DNA of 23,982 bases from an uncultured Eubacteriales bacterium (GCA_900542565.1 UQOC01000030.1:1-23982); one strand, 5' to 3'. Positions 15,417-23,070 are shown, numbered from the stretch's first letter. Translations and numbers: made by a program. The notes: generated from the letters alone by a model not told the origin.

Positions 15417-15448
15417 CAAAAAACCGGACTGCAAGGTCCGGTTTTTTG
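15417..15448 (+). terminator. Rho-independent terminator after nhaC
   Basis: CAAAAAACCGGAC (15417-15429) and GTCCGGTTTTTTG (15436-15448) form a perfect 13-bp stem around TGCAAG. The six T residues sit inside the descending arm, the usual A/T-extended terminator form. Confidence 0.93.
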
Positions 15449-15585
15449 TGTCTGTCATGGCGCCTGTCTGCAGTTTTTGAACACATTGCTTCCGGACAGT
15501 GGCGCTAAAAATATGCTAATAAATTGTTAATAAACCGCTAAAATAGTGCTGAATTTTCGTTAAAAAATAAAAAAACGGTAAAATG

Positions 15586-15594
15586 TGTTATAAT
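15586..15594 (+). promoter_or_regulatory. Extended -10 promoter of the LuxR-type regulator gene
   Basis: TGTTATAAT at 15586-15594 is a perfect extended -10 element. No -35 box is seen at 16-18 bases upstream, where the sequence is A/T-rich. It lies 45 bases before the start codon, whose ribosome site is AAAAGGAGGAAGG. Confidence 0.6.
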
Positions 15595-15639
15595 GAAAAA
15601 AATGTAGTGTGTATGAAAACTGAAAAAGGAGGAAGGTAA

Positions 15640-16590
15640 ATGCTCCAGATCATACAAATGGCGTACATGACAGCCATGATGATCGGTGCCGCAGCTTTCG
15701 GTATACAGGTAATGACATCTGTAAAAAACCTTTGCGTTGACAACAATATGGTCAAAAGCAAGAACACCACGGTTTTTTTAGGACTGATCTTATTATTTAA
15801 CTTCCTGGATTTCATGACCGTGATCTTTTACGGTCAGTTGGAGAACGGCAGCATAGAGCGGATGTTCATATTGGAGAATCTGCTCAGCGTTGCCATTGCC
15901 TATTCGCTGGTCTGCATGGAAAGAGATTATGCCGGAGAAAAGCGAAGAAACTGGGTATCGGTATTTTTCCTGGTGATAGCAATGCTGATACTGTGGGCGG
16001 ACATGACTTATACTTCTGACAGGATAAATGTCAATGTCTACCTGCATCTGGTATTGATAGTGTCACTCAATGCAGCCCTGCTGACGGTAGTATCGTATTT
16101 CTGCTTCCGGTCCATGAAAAGCATATTGGCGAAAGCAGAGAACAAGAAGGTTGCCATGTATCTCACATTATGCACTGTTTTTCTGGCAGTCCTGTGCATA
16201 ATCGTAACGCTGAGCATAGTTGGTTCGAGGACAGCATTCAATCCTTTCCGCAAGGACAAGGAGATATATGTGATATTCTGGATAGCTCTCAATGCCATGA
16301 ACATGGTGCTCGTATGGACTTCCTGCAAGACAAACAAAACAGGCGAGAACAGAGCTGAGACCGTGGAAGAGCGGATTGACAGGCTTGCCAGCGAGAGAGG
16401 ACTTAGTTCCAGGGAAAGGGAGATCGCATTCCTGCTGTACAAAGGCAAGACCAATAACGAGATAGCGGATATGCTTTTCCTGTCATCAAATACGATAAAA
16501 GTACATACATCCAATCTATACCGGAAACTTGGGGTCAGCACCAGAATGCAGGCTGTTGGCGTAGTCAGAGGCGAAGACGACGATGACTAA
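15640..16590 (+). CDS. Seven-helix membrane protein with a C-terminal LuxR-type DNA-binding domain
   Basis: This 316-residue protein is predicted to be a membrane-embedded one-component transcription regulator. Seven hydrophobic segments can be placed at about residues 5-27, 46-66, 72-94, 105-123, 131-156, 168-191 and 205-223. A charged linker follows (T-V-E-E-R-I-D-R-L-A), then a classic GerE/LuxR helix-turn-helix at about 255-308: L-S-S-R-E-R-E-I-A-F-L-L, N-N-E-I-A-D-M-L, S-S-N-T-I-K-V-H-T-S-N-L-Y-R-K-L-G-V. The tail is acidic, E-D-D-D-D. No receiver, kinase or periplasmic sensor domain is present, so the helices themselves probably sense the signal. The target is unknown. It could be the adjacent nhaC, whose terminator lies about 190 bases upstream, or its own gene. 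It has its own promoter and terminator. Confidence 0.9.
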   Translation: MLQIIQMAYMTAMMIGAAAFGIQVMTSVKNLCVDNNMVKSKNTTVFLGLILLFNFLDFMTVIFYGQLENGSIERMFILENLLSVAIAYSLVCMERDYAGEKRRNWVSVFFLVIAMLILWADMTYTSDRINVNVYLHLVLIVSLNAALLTVVSYFCFRSMKSILAKAENKKVAMYLTLCTVFLAVLCIIVTLSIVGSRTAFNPFRKDKEIYVIFWIALNAMNMVLVWTSCKTNKTGENRAETVEERIDRLASERGLSSREREIAFLLYKGKTNNEIADMLFLSSNTIKVHTSNLYRKLGVSTRMQAVGVVRGEDDDD

Positions 16591-16596
16591 AGAAAG

Positions 16597-16642
16597 AGGA
16601 TATAACCTTTGTTATATTAACACAGGCTATATCCTTTTTTTT
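16597..16642 (+). terminator. Terminator after the LuxR-type regulator gene, possibly bidirectional
   Basis: AGGATATA (16597-16604) pairs with TATATCCT (16628-16635), with inner pairs TGTTA/TAACA, and is followed by eight T residues through 16642. It lies between two convergent genes. On the minus strand the stem is followed by TCTTTCTTT, so it may also end gltX transcription. Confidence 0.88.
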
Positions 16643-16709
16643 CGCCGCTGATACATGATCGGCCGGTATGTGAGACATGCAGGATTTGCCTCCATCTTTC
16701 TACCGGAGA

Positions 16710-18371
16710 TCAAAGTTCATCTGCATATTGTCCGAGTCTGCTGCGGGTCCTGGCTTCACCGAGGATCTGCTGTATCTCCCATACATCAGGAGACTGGCTG
16801 CGGCCCATAAGGGCTATCCTGATGACTGTGCTCACATGTCCCACATGGCCTTTATAGTCCTCCGGATGTTTCTTATAATCCTTAGGCTTGGCCGCATAGC
16901 CCAGCTCTGATGCTATTTCTCTTATCTTGCCGAACCAGGTTTCCTGGTCATCCTCATGGCAGTATGAAGCAAGGTAACGGCTTATTATCTCTTTTGCGTC
17001 AGCCTCAGCTTCTGAAGGTAGATGATCTTCTCTCCTGAACATGTCATCGAAGAAATAGCTGATGTTTTCAATGATCTGTTCAGCATAAACATGGTCTTTA
17101 CGAGGTTTTTGGCCGCTCCTGCCTATGTCCAGTATCCTTTCGAGATATTGCCTGTCCTCGAATACGGACGCAAAGTCAGGCCTGAACTTGTCAGACCAGC
17201 CTTTCAGGAAATCGAACAGGACCGTCGCCGGTATGCGCAGCAATACATCCTTGCTCACATCATTTAATTTGTTCAGGTCAAAGAGGGCTCCCGAATTGCT
17301 CATCTTTTCCGTGGTGAACTCAAACTCGTCTATATCGGCCTGCGGATTGGCTATGCGCCATTCCTCAAAATTGGAATTCAGTATGGTCATGAGATATTCC
17401 CTGACTGCTGCCGGATGGTAGCCCATCTTGCGGTAAAAATCCAGAGAAAGCTCCGGGTCCTTGCGCTTTGAGAGCTTGCGCTTGTTGCCTTCCTCGTCAA
17501 GTTTCATCAGCTGAGCGGTATGACAGTAAACAGGCGGCTCCCAGCCCAGCTTTTCAAAGAGCTCGATGTGTATGGGCAGGGAAGGCAGCCATTCTGCGCC
17601 TCTGACCACATGGGTCGTCCTCATCAGATGGTCGTCCACCACATGGGCAAAGTGATAAGTAGGGATGCCGTTGGCCTTGAGGAGAACTGTGTCCTGATCG
17701 TTGACCGGCATACTGATCTTGCCTCTTATGGCGTCGTCTATCTCAAATCTCTTTATCTGATCTTCCGGCAGGGACATGTCGCCGTCCGAGCGGAGCCTTA
17801 TGACATATGGCATACCGCTGCTGAGTTTTTCCCGGATCTCGTCCAGCGTCAGATTTCTTGAGCGTGCCCATTTTCCGTAAATTCCGGGTGTGAGTTTATG
17901 CGCTTCCTGCTCAGCCCTGATGGCAGCTATCTCATCTTCAGTCAGAAAACATGGATAGGCTTTGCCCTCTGCGACGAGCTTTTTTGCAAAACACTGATAT
18001 ATTGGACCGCGGCGGCTCTGGGTATAGCTTCCGTAAGCTCCGGTTTCTCCGTCAGGACCGGCGCCTTCATCAAAATTTATGCCAAAAAAGTGCAGGGAGT
18101 TTATGATGATGTCAACCGCACCATCCACATATCTTTTGTCATCCGTGTCCTCTATGCGCAGATAAAATATGCCTCCGGACTGATGGGCCAGCCTTTCATC
18201 GGCAAAGGCTCCGAAAAGGTTACCCAGATGAATGAATCCTGTAGGGCTGGGTCCGAGACGGGTGACTTTGGCCTGCGATGGAAGCTGGCGCGGCGGAAAC
18301 ATTTTTTCATATTCCTCAGGAGTCTTTTCCACATCAGGAAAAAGAAGCTCCCCTAAAGCTCGATAGTCCAT
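16710..18371 (-). CDS. gltX: Glutamyl-tRNA synthetase
   Basis: This class I synthetase charges tRNA-Glu; whether it also charges tRNA-Gln is not decided by the sequence. The 553-residue protein has the first ATP motif G-P-S-P-T-G-F-I-H-L-G-N at 40-51 (HIGH form) and the second, K-L-S-K-R-K-D, near residue 300 (KMSKS form), with R-I-E-D-T-D-D-K-R between them. It is longer than the usual 465-490 residues: about 35 residues precede the catalytic domain (starting M-D-Y-R-A-L-G-E-L-L-F-P-D), and the tRNA-binding half is extended. This longer form is seen in some clostridia. The ATG is preceded by GGAGGTTTACATAA on the minus strand. It is convergent with the LuxR-type gene and divergent from the germination gene, so it is monocistronic. 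Confidence 0.97.
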   Translation of the reverse strand: MDYRALGELLFPDVEKTPEEYEKMFPPRQLPSQAKVTRLGPSPTGFIHLGNLFGAFADERLAHQSGGIFYLRIEDTDDKRYVDGAVDIIINSLHFFGINFDEGAGPDGETGAYGSYTQSRRGPIYQCFAKKLVAEGKAYPCFLTEDEIAAIRAEQEAHKLTPGIYGKWARSRNLTLDEIREKLSSGMPYVIRLRSDGDMSLPEDQIKRFEIDDAIRGKISMPVNDQDTVLLKANGIPTYHFAHVVDDHLMRTTHVVRGAEWLPSLPIHIELFEKLGWEPPVYCHTAQLMKLDEEGNKRKLSKRKDPELSLDFYRKMGYHPAAVREYLMTILNSNFEEWRIANPQADIDEFEFTTEKMSNSGALFDLNKLNDVSKDVLLRIPATVLFDFLKGWSDKFRPDFASVFEDRQYLERILDIGRSGQKPRKDHVYAEQIIENISYFFDDMFRREDHLPSEAEADAKEIISRYLASYCHEDDQETWFGKIREIASELGYAAKPKDYKKHPEDYKGHVGHVSTVIRIALMGRSQSPDVWEIQQILGEARTRSRLGQYADEL

Positions 18372-18405
18372 TTATGTAAACCTCCATAGCGTTTTCAACT
18401 AATTT

Positions 18406-18434
18406 ATTATATATGGAAAAGTATTAAATGGCAA
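18406..18434 (-). promoter_or_regulatory. Sigma-A promoter of gltX
   Basis: On the minus strand TTGCCA (plus 18429-18434) and a perfect TATAAT (plus 18406-18411) are separated by 17 bases, 34 bases before the gltX start codon. The divergent gene at 18475 shares this 103-base gap; I see no equally good sigma-A promoter for it, in keeping with possible sporulation-sigma control. Confidence 0.8.
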
Positions 18435-18474
18435 GATTTTGGGAGAATAAAAAACAGCGAAAGGAGAGCCGAGC

Positions 18475-19938
18475 ATGTACGAAAAATATTTGGAAATATT
18501 GAGAAAAGATCTGCCGATAGATGAAAGTTTCGATATCCTCGAAAGGAAATTCATGATAGGCAGCAGAAAAGCTTCCATCTTTTTTACTGACGGGCTCACA
18601 GACGGGGTCAAGACCCAGATAGCCCTCAGCTATTTTATGCGGGTCAGGCCGGAAGCTACCCGGCATATAACAACCAGCGCGCAGCTCATGGAAGAACATG
18701 TGCCTTTTCTTGACAGTACGCTGGTGGACCCCAAGAGCGCTTCTCAATATGAAAAGGAAAGACCCCATGAGTGGAGCCAGGCCATGATACAGGACTGCTG
18801 CTCTCAGGCGGAAGAAAAGATGTATTCCGGCCTTACGCCTCTTGTGGTCGAAGGTACCGACAAGATCATAATAATGGATATGAGGGAGTATCCGGGCCGC
18901 TCTGTAAGCGAACCGGAAAAAGAAAAATCCCTCAGGGGCGCCAAAGACGGGTTTACAGAAAACATGATGGAAAACATAAGCATGATAAGGCGCCGCATAC
19001 GGGACAACAACCTGATCTTCAGGCACAACTATATCGGGAGCATGAGCAAGACCGATGTGGCCATAAGCTATATGAAAGACAAAGTGGACAAAGAACTGCT
19101 GGCACGCCTTGAAAAACAGCTAAAAAATCTTGACGCAGAAAACCTTACTGTAGGAGACCAGAGCCTTCTTGAAAGGCTGATGAAATCCGTAGGAGCCTAC
19201 AGCAAGGTCAACCCTTTTCCCAAGGTCAGATACTCCCAGAGACCTGACATAATCTCAGCTCACATAGCCGAGGGAAAGATCGCGATCATAGTAGACAACT
19301 CTCCGACGGTCATGCTGCTGCCGGTAGGAATATTTGATTTTCTGCAGGATATAGACGACTATTATTTTCCCCAGATAACCGGTAATTATTTCCGCCTGCT
19401 GAGGACCATAAATTTCATGGTCATCCTGTTCCTGACGCCCATATACATGCTCATAATCGAGTACGAAGAATTTACGCCTGAGACTCTGCGGTTTTTCGTG
19501 CCTGAAGAAAACTTCGCCGTTCCGATCCTGCTGCAGTTCATACTGCTGGAAATTGCGATAGACGGCCTAAAGCTTGCGTCTCTCAACACGCCCGAATCCC
19601 TGGGCATGTCCCTTTCTGTCATCGGCGCCTTGATAATGGGAGAATTCAGCATCAGTTCCGGATGGTTCATACCCCAGACAATACTGTGCATGGCGGTGGT
19701 GGCCCTTGCCAGCTTTACGCAGCCCAGCATCGAACTGAGCTACGGGATAAAGTATGCCAGGATAATAATGATCCTTGGAGCCGGACTCCTGGGCATATGG
19801 GGATTTCTGGCGGGCGCTGCCGTGGCCCTCATGTTCCTTGCCACAACAAAGACTTTGTCGGGGGATTCTTACCTGTATCCGCTGATCCCTTTTAAGTGGA
19901 AAGCGCTAAAAAGATTGCTTTTCCGTACGGAAAAGTGA
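18475..19938 (+). CDS. GerA-family spore germination protein, SpoVAF-like
   Basis: GerA-family A subunits and SpoVAF sit in the inner membrane of the spore and act in germinant response or ion/DPA release. The 487-residue protein has a soluble N-terminal domain of about 300 residues with the family marks G-L-T-D-G-V-K, R-G-A-K-D-G-F-T-E-N at about 159-168, R-R-R-I-R-D, and S-K-T-D-V-A-I-S-Y. Five or six membrane helices follow, from about residue 305 to 470, with P-Q-I-T-G-N-Y-F-R-L-L-R before the first. The S-K-T-D-V-A block resembles SpoVAF more than GerAA, but this is a judgement by eye. No GerAB, GerAC or spoVA genes are adjacent. The ribosome site is GAAAGGAGAG. Its presence implies a spore-forming source for this segment. 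The next gene's promoter lies across its stop codon. Confidence 0.88.
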   Translation: MYEKYLEILRKDLPIDESFDILERKFMIGSRKASIFFTDGLTDGVKTQIALSYFMRVRPEATRHITTSAQLMEEHVPFLDSTLVDPKSASQYEKERPHEWSQAMIQDCCSQAEEKMYSGLTPLVVEGTDKIIIMDMREYPGRSVSEPEKEKSLRGAKDGFTENMMENISMIRRRIRDNNLIFRHNYIGSMSKTDVAISYMKDKVDKELLARLEKQLKNLDAENLTVGDQSLLERLMKSVGAYSKVNPFPKVRYSQRPDIISAHIAEGKIAIIVDNSPTVMLLPVGIFDFLQDIDDYYFPQITGNYFRLLRTINFMVILFLTPIYMLIIEYEEFTPETLRFFVPEENFAVPILLQFILLEIAIDGLKLASLNTPESLGMSLSVIGALIMGEFSISSGWFIPQTILCMAVVALASFTQPSIELSYGIKYARIIMILGAGLLGIWGFLAGAAVALMFLATTKTLSGDSYLYPLIPFKWKALKRLLFRTEK

Positions 19939-19944
19939 TATAAT
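19915..19944 (+). promoter_or_regulatory. Promoter of the acyl-CoA synthetase gene with a palindromic operator in the spacer
   Basis: TTGCTT (19915-19920) and the extended -10 TGATATAAT (19936-19944) are spaced by 18 bases. The perfect palindrome CTTTTCCGTACGGAAAAG occupies 19918-19935, filling the spacer and touching the -35 box. A dimeric repressor bound there would block RNA polymerase. The site overlaps the last codons of the germination gene. Confidence 0.72.
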
Positions 19945-19975
19945 AGTCCTACTATCTTTTTTAGGAGGAGAAAAT

Positions 19976-21829
19976 ATGGCAAGGATTCTGAAAAAAGTCC
20001 CTAATTTTAAACTCCCCAAGTATAAGATGAGGGATATAGACGAGATAGAAGAATTAAAAGTTGATTATACAGATGAATTTATCAAAAACCTCGATAAAAA
20101 AGGCGAAAAAAAGGCTGAAGGTTATCCGGGAACTGATTACAGGACGATCAAGGAAATATTTGTAAGGAATATAGAAAAGTACAAAGACAGGCCATTTGTG
20201 CTGGAAAAGTTCAATCGGAAAGGCGCCTTTGAGGAAAGGACATACGGCCGTTTCGGCGAGGATGTGAAAAATCTCGGCACAGGCCTTATCAGGACCTTCA
20301 AGCTGAGAGGCGAAAAGGTGATGATAATAGGCGAGACAACCTATGAATGGTATGTATCGTACATGGCAATGCTCTGCGGAGCAGGTATAGCGGTGCCGAC
20401 GGACAAGGAACTGCCGGATAACGAGCTGGAAAATATCATCAAACGTTCGGATGCTGCTGCCATAATCTACTCACCCAGAAAGAGAGACCAGATAAAAAAG
20501 GTGGCCAATCACTGCCCAGGTGTCAGATTTTTCATGGAAATGTATTCTGATGAAAAACTTAATGGCAGGTTCGTGGGCCTTGACTATGTGATGGAAGAAG
20601 GAAAATTCCTCAGAGGCATGGGTTATGAAGAGTACATGGACATAGAGATAGACCCGGATGCTTTTGCCCTGCTCATATTCACCAGCGGGACCACTTCCGC
20701 ATCCAAAGGGGTAATGATCTCCAATACGAACCTGGCTTACAATGTAAATGCCGTGACCCCTTATGTACATCTGACTCCGGATGACAGGCTGTTTTCTGTG
20801 CTGCCGCTCCATCATACCTATGAGTCGACCATCGGATTCCTGCTGCCTATGGCAATAGGCGCTTCCATAGCAGTTTGCCAGGGACTCAAACATATAGCCA
20901 GTGATATGAAAGAGACCGAGCCTACGGCCATAATTGCCGTGCCTCTGCTCATAGAGGCGCTGTACAAAAAGATCAACCAGGGCATAGAAAAGAGCGGCAA
21001 GGCTCAGATGGTAAAATATATGATAACCCTGACCAATGGCCTCAAGAATCTGGGTGTTGACATCAAACGCAAGGTGTTTAAGGACATATACGCCAATCTC
21101 GGCGGCAGGCTCAGGATCGTAGTATCTGCCGCTGCTCCTATAGATGCCAAAGTCGGCAAGTGGCTTGAGGACATCGGCGTGATATTCCTTCAGGGATATG
21201 GCCTTACGGAAACTGCTCCTATCGCAGCTCTGACACCGGATTATGATACAAGGGTGGGTTCCGCAGGAAAATCCGTGGTATGTGATGAAATAAAGATCAA
21301 GGATCCAAATGAAAACGGAGAAGGCGAGATACTCATCAGAGGAAAGACGGTCATGCTGGGATATTACGAGGATGCAGAAGCTACCGCCGCCGCAATAGAT
21401 GAGGACGGATGGTTCAATTCCGGAGATATAGGCTATATGGATGAGGACGGTTTCATCTATATAACCGGCAGGAGCAAAAATGTCATAGTAACCCAGAACG
21501 GAAAGAACATTTATCCGGAAGAGATCGAGACTCTTCTTTCCAAAGTGGAAGAGATAAAAGAATGCATGGTCTACGGCAAGGAAGTGGCCGGGGAAAAGGA
21601 ACTCATAATAACCGCAAGGGTCATCCCGGACTATGAGAGGATAGAGGAACTCCACAGCGCAGATCTCAGCGAAGATGAGGTCTACAAGGTGATCTGGGAG
21701 CAGATAAAAAAGGTCAACCGCAAGCTAAGCAACTACAAGACGATCAAAAAACTGGAGATCAAGACCGACGAATTTGAAAAGACCAGCACCATGAAGATCA
21801 AGAGATACGCAGAGCTGGCTAAAAAATAG
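19976..21829 (+). CDS. Long-chain acyl-CoA synthetase (AMP-forming)
   Basis: The family activates fatty acids with ATP and CoA through an acyl-AMP intermediate. The 617-residue protein shows the AMP-binding P-loop T-S-G-T-T-S-A-S-K-G-V at 236-246, the adenine-binding G-Y-G-L-T-E-T-A-P, D-E-D-G-W-F-N-S-G-D-I-G, and the hinge and lysine region I-T-G-R-S-K-N-V-I-V-T-Q-N-G-K-N-I-Y-P-E-E-I-E. This last motif is typical of FadD/FAA-type ligases. A charged N-terminal extension of about 60 residues comes before the catalytic core. The ATG follows TTAGGAGGAGAAAAT. It has its own promoter with a palindromic operator. The exact chain length of its substrate cannot be read from the sequence. No clear terminator follows. 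Confidence 0.94.
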   Translation: MARILKKVPNFKLPKYKMRDIDEIEELKVDYTDEFIKNLDKKGEKKAEGYPGTDYRTIKEIFVRNIEKYKDRPFVLEKFNRKGAFEERTYGRFGEDVKNLGTGLIRTFKLRGEKVMIIGETTYEWYVSYMAMLCGAGIAVPTDKELPDNELENIIKRSDAAAIIYSPRKRDQIKKVANHCPGVRFFMEMYSDEKLNGRFVGLDYVMEEGKFLRGMGYEEYMDIEIDPDAFALLIFTSGTTSASKGVMISNTNLAYNVNAVTPYVHLTPDDRLFSVLPLHHTYESTIGFLLPMAIGASIAVCQGLKHIASDMKETEPTAIIAVPLLIEALYKKINQGIEKSGKAQMVKYMITLTNGLKNLGVDIKRKVFKDIYANLGGRLRIVVSAAAPIDAKVGKWLEDIGVIFLQGYGLTETAPIAALTPDYDTRVGSAGKSVVCDEIKIKDPNENGEGEILIRGKTVMLGYYEDAEATAAAIDEDGWFNSGDIGYMDEDGFIYITGRSKNVIVTQNGKNIYPEEIETLLSKVEEIKECMVYGKEVAGEKELIITARVIPDYERIEELHSADLSEDEVYKVIWEQIKKVNRKLSNYKTIKKLEIKTDEFEKTSTMKIKRYAELAKK

Positions 21830-21878
21830 ACAGCCGCCATGGCTGTTCCCAGGAGCAGGGCCGTCCGCCGTTGGAAGC

Positions 21879-21983
21879 GGCGGTGGCAGGCAAGGCCATC
21901 ATCTGGAGAAAACGGCGATGGCAGGCAAGGCAGCCCTCTGGAGAAAACGGCGGTGGAAGGCAAGGTAGCCCGTCCGGAGTCAT
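21879..21983. repeat. Three direct copies of a 35-bp tandem repeat
   Basis: Units begin at 21879, 21914 and 21949, each opening GGCGGTGGCAGGCAAGG or a close variant (GGCGATGGCAGG, GGCGGTGGAAGG). Units 1 and 2 end CTCTGGAGAAAAC or ATCTGGAGAAAAC; unit 3 has diverged after about 30 bases. They start 50 bases after the acyl-CoA synthetase stop. Copies are directly adjacent with no spacers, so this is not a CRISPR array. A CCGCCG/CGGCGG inverted pair lies at the left edge. Confidence 0.85.
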
Positions 21984-22102
21984 ACATATCTGGAACTGAT
22001 CAAGAAAATGCAGGCTAAACTGAGATGAACTACACCTGAAAGTGAGAAAAAAACGGATTCAGGGGGACGGACTACACCCAAGTATTGCTTTAAGGCGATT
22101 TT

Positions 22103-22193
22103 AGGGGGAGTGAGGGTAGCTTTAACGGGTTCATTTTGACAAGTTAAATTGTCAAAATGGCAAAAATCCGACAAAAAATGGACCTCACTCCCT
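22103..22193. repeat. Nested imperfect palindromic element (possible MITE or structured RNA)
   Basis: Outer arms AGGGGGAGTGAGG (22103-22115) and CCTCACTCCCT (22183-22193) pair with a 2-base bulge. Inside them CATTTTGACAA (22132-22142) and TTGTCAAAATG (22149-22159) form a perfect 11-bp stem with a GTTAAA loop. No ORF covers it convincingly. The structure fits a small palindromic repeat element. Confidence 0.6.
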
Positions 22194-22220
22194 TTCTTTA
22201 TTCCCCCTGGAATCATTGAT

Positions 22221-22448
22221 TTAAAGAAATAAGGGGGAAAGCATCCCCCCCCTGAGTGGTAAAAAGATCAGTTTTAGGGGGGACCCGCCCCCCCTCAATC
22301 GAAGAAAACACAGGTTTTGGGTGTAGACACCCTTGCCTAATGCAGAGCTAGGCACAGCATAGACCAGTGCTGCGTACCTGCCGCCGCCAGCTACAGATAT
22401 TGTTCCTTCTGAAAAATCAGCCACAAGGCCGCCTGTCGGTACATGCAT
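22221..22448 (-). pseudogene. Minus-strand coding remnant, unrecognised protein, cut at the segment C/D joint
   Basis: Read on the minus strand from 22448, the frame gives M-H-V-P-T-G-G-L-V-A-D-F-S-E-G-T, then I-S-V-A-G-G-G-R-Y-A-A-L-V-Y-A-V and P-S-S-A-L-G-K-G-V-Y. This reads like true protein, with Ala/Gly/Val-rich beta-type sequence, and then becomes low-quality L-R-L-R-G-G-G sequence over the G/C hairpins below about 22310. No ribosome site precedes the ATG, and the 5' side abuts the joint, so it may be the C-terminal end of a larger gene. I do not recognise the family. Confidence 0.25.
22232..22295. repeat. Two G-run/C-run hairpins
   Basis: AGGGGG followed by a run of eight C (22232-22253) and AGGGGGG followed by CCCCCCCT (22276-22295) can each fold into short G/C stems with 5-7 base loops. 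They are adjacent and alike in form, so they may be copies of one unit. Homopolymer runs like these are also places where assembly and sequencing often fail. Confidence 0.5.
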
Positions 22449-22459
22449 CGACAGGCGGC
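22428..22459. other. Candidate segment C/D joint marked by an 11-bp perfect inverted repeat
   Basis: GCCGCCTGTCG (22428-22438) and CGACAGGCGGC (22449-22459) are exact inverted arms around GTACATGCAT. Coding-like sequence leaves the site in both directions: the minus-strand remnant to the left and the HydG-containing frame to the right. Both lack a proper beginning. GC content rises sharply to the right. No T-run suggests a terminator. Confidence 0.6.
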
Positions 22460-23051
22460 TAAAGAGCAGCCCGCAGCGCCGCGGGAGGAGGCTTTGGCTC
22501 CTGCGGCCGAGAGAAGCGAGGCGGCCGGGCCGGGCCCCGCGCCTGAGCCGGAAACGCCCGCGATGACGCCGGAGATGGCAAAAATCGTGGAGAACACGGT
22601 CTATAACAAGGCGGCGACAAGGCTGTGGATGCCCGGCGGGGCGCTGGATGCACAGCAGGATGACGATGACGAGAAAACAGAGGAAGAGCCGGAGGAGGAA
22701 AATTCGGCGCAGTTCGATGTGAGCGACAACCGGACACTCGATCAGGTGGTCCGCTGGCTGATGGAATTAGGCTATATCCCAAGCTTCTGTACGGCGTGCT
22801 ACCGGGAAGGACGGACGGGCGACCGCTTTATGAGCCTCTGCAAGAGCGGGCAGATCCAGAACTGCTGCCATCCGAATGCGCTGATGACGCTCAAGGAGTA
22901 TCTGGAGGATTATGCGGCGCCGGGGACGAAAGAGATTGGAGAGAAGCTGATTCAGGCGGAGATCGGTTCGATTCCGAAAGAAAAAGTGCAGGAGATCGTG
23001 AGAAAAAATCTGGTTGAAATTGAAAAGGGGCAGCGGGATTTCAGGTTTTAA
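22443..23051 (+). CDS. hydG: HydG C-terminal domain with an unrelated or missing N-terminal part
   Basis: HydG is the radical-SAM tyrosine lyase that makes CO and cyanide for the [FeFe]-hydrogenase H-cluster. Only the last 110 or so residues are recognisable: Q-F-D-V-S-D-N-R-T-L-D, G-Y-I-P-S-F-C-T-A-C-Y-R-E-G-R-T-G-D-R-F-M, and P-N-A-L-M-T-L-K-E-Y-L-E-D-Y-A. The cysteines at 116, 119 and 142 make the CX2CX22C motif that binds the second Fe-S cluster. The radical-SAM domain with its CX3CX2C motif (about 350 residues) is absent. In its place are an Ala/Pro/Glu-rich stretch, a segment I cannot identify (V-E-N-T-V-Y-N-K-A-A-T-R-L-W), and an acidic run. No ribosome site supports the ATG at 22443; the frame opens at 22413. 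hydF follows after 19 bases. Confidence 0.82.
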   Translation: MHRQAAKEQPAAPREEALAPAAERSEAAGPGPAPEPETPAMTPEMAKIVENTVYNKAATRLWMPGGALDAQQDDDDEKTEEEPEEENSAQFDVSDNRTLDQVVRWLMELGYIPSFCTACYREGRTGDRFMSLCKSGQIQNCCHPNALMTLKEYLEDYAAPGTKEIGEKLIQAEIGSIPKEKVQEIVRKNLVEIEKGQRDFRF

Positions 23052-23070
23052 CTAAATCAGGAGGATCAAA

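Noticed and set aside
20471..21655. 394-codon minus-strand ORF inside the acyl-CoA synthetase gene
   Set aside because: It is the antisense shadow of a clearly recognised enzyme, with no ribosome site and no family features.
21879..21983. CRISPR-like array from the repeated GGCAGGCAAGG units
   Set aside because: The 35-bp units are directly adjacent with no unique spacers, only three copies occur, and no cas gene is present.
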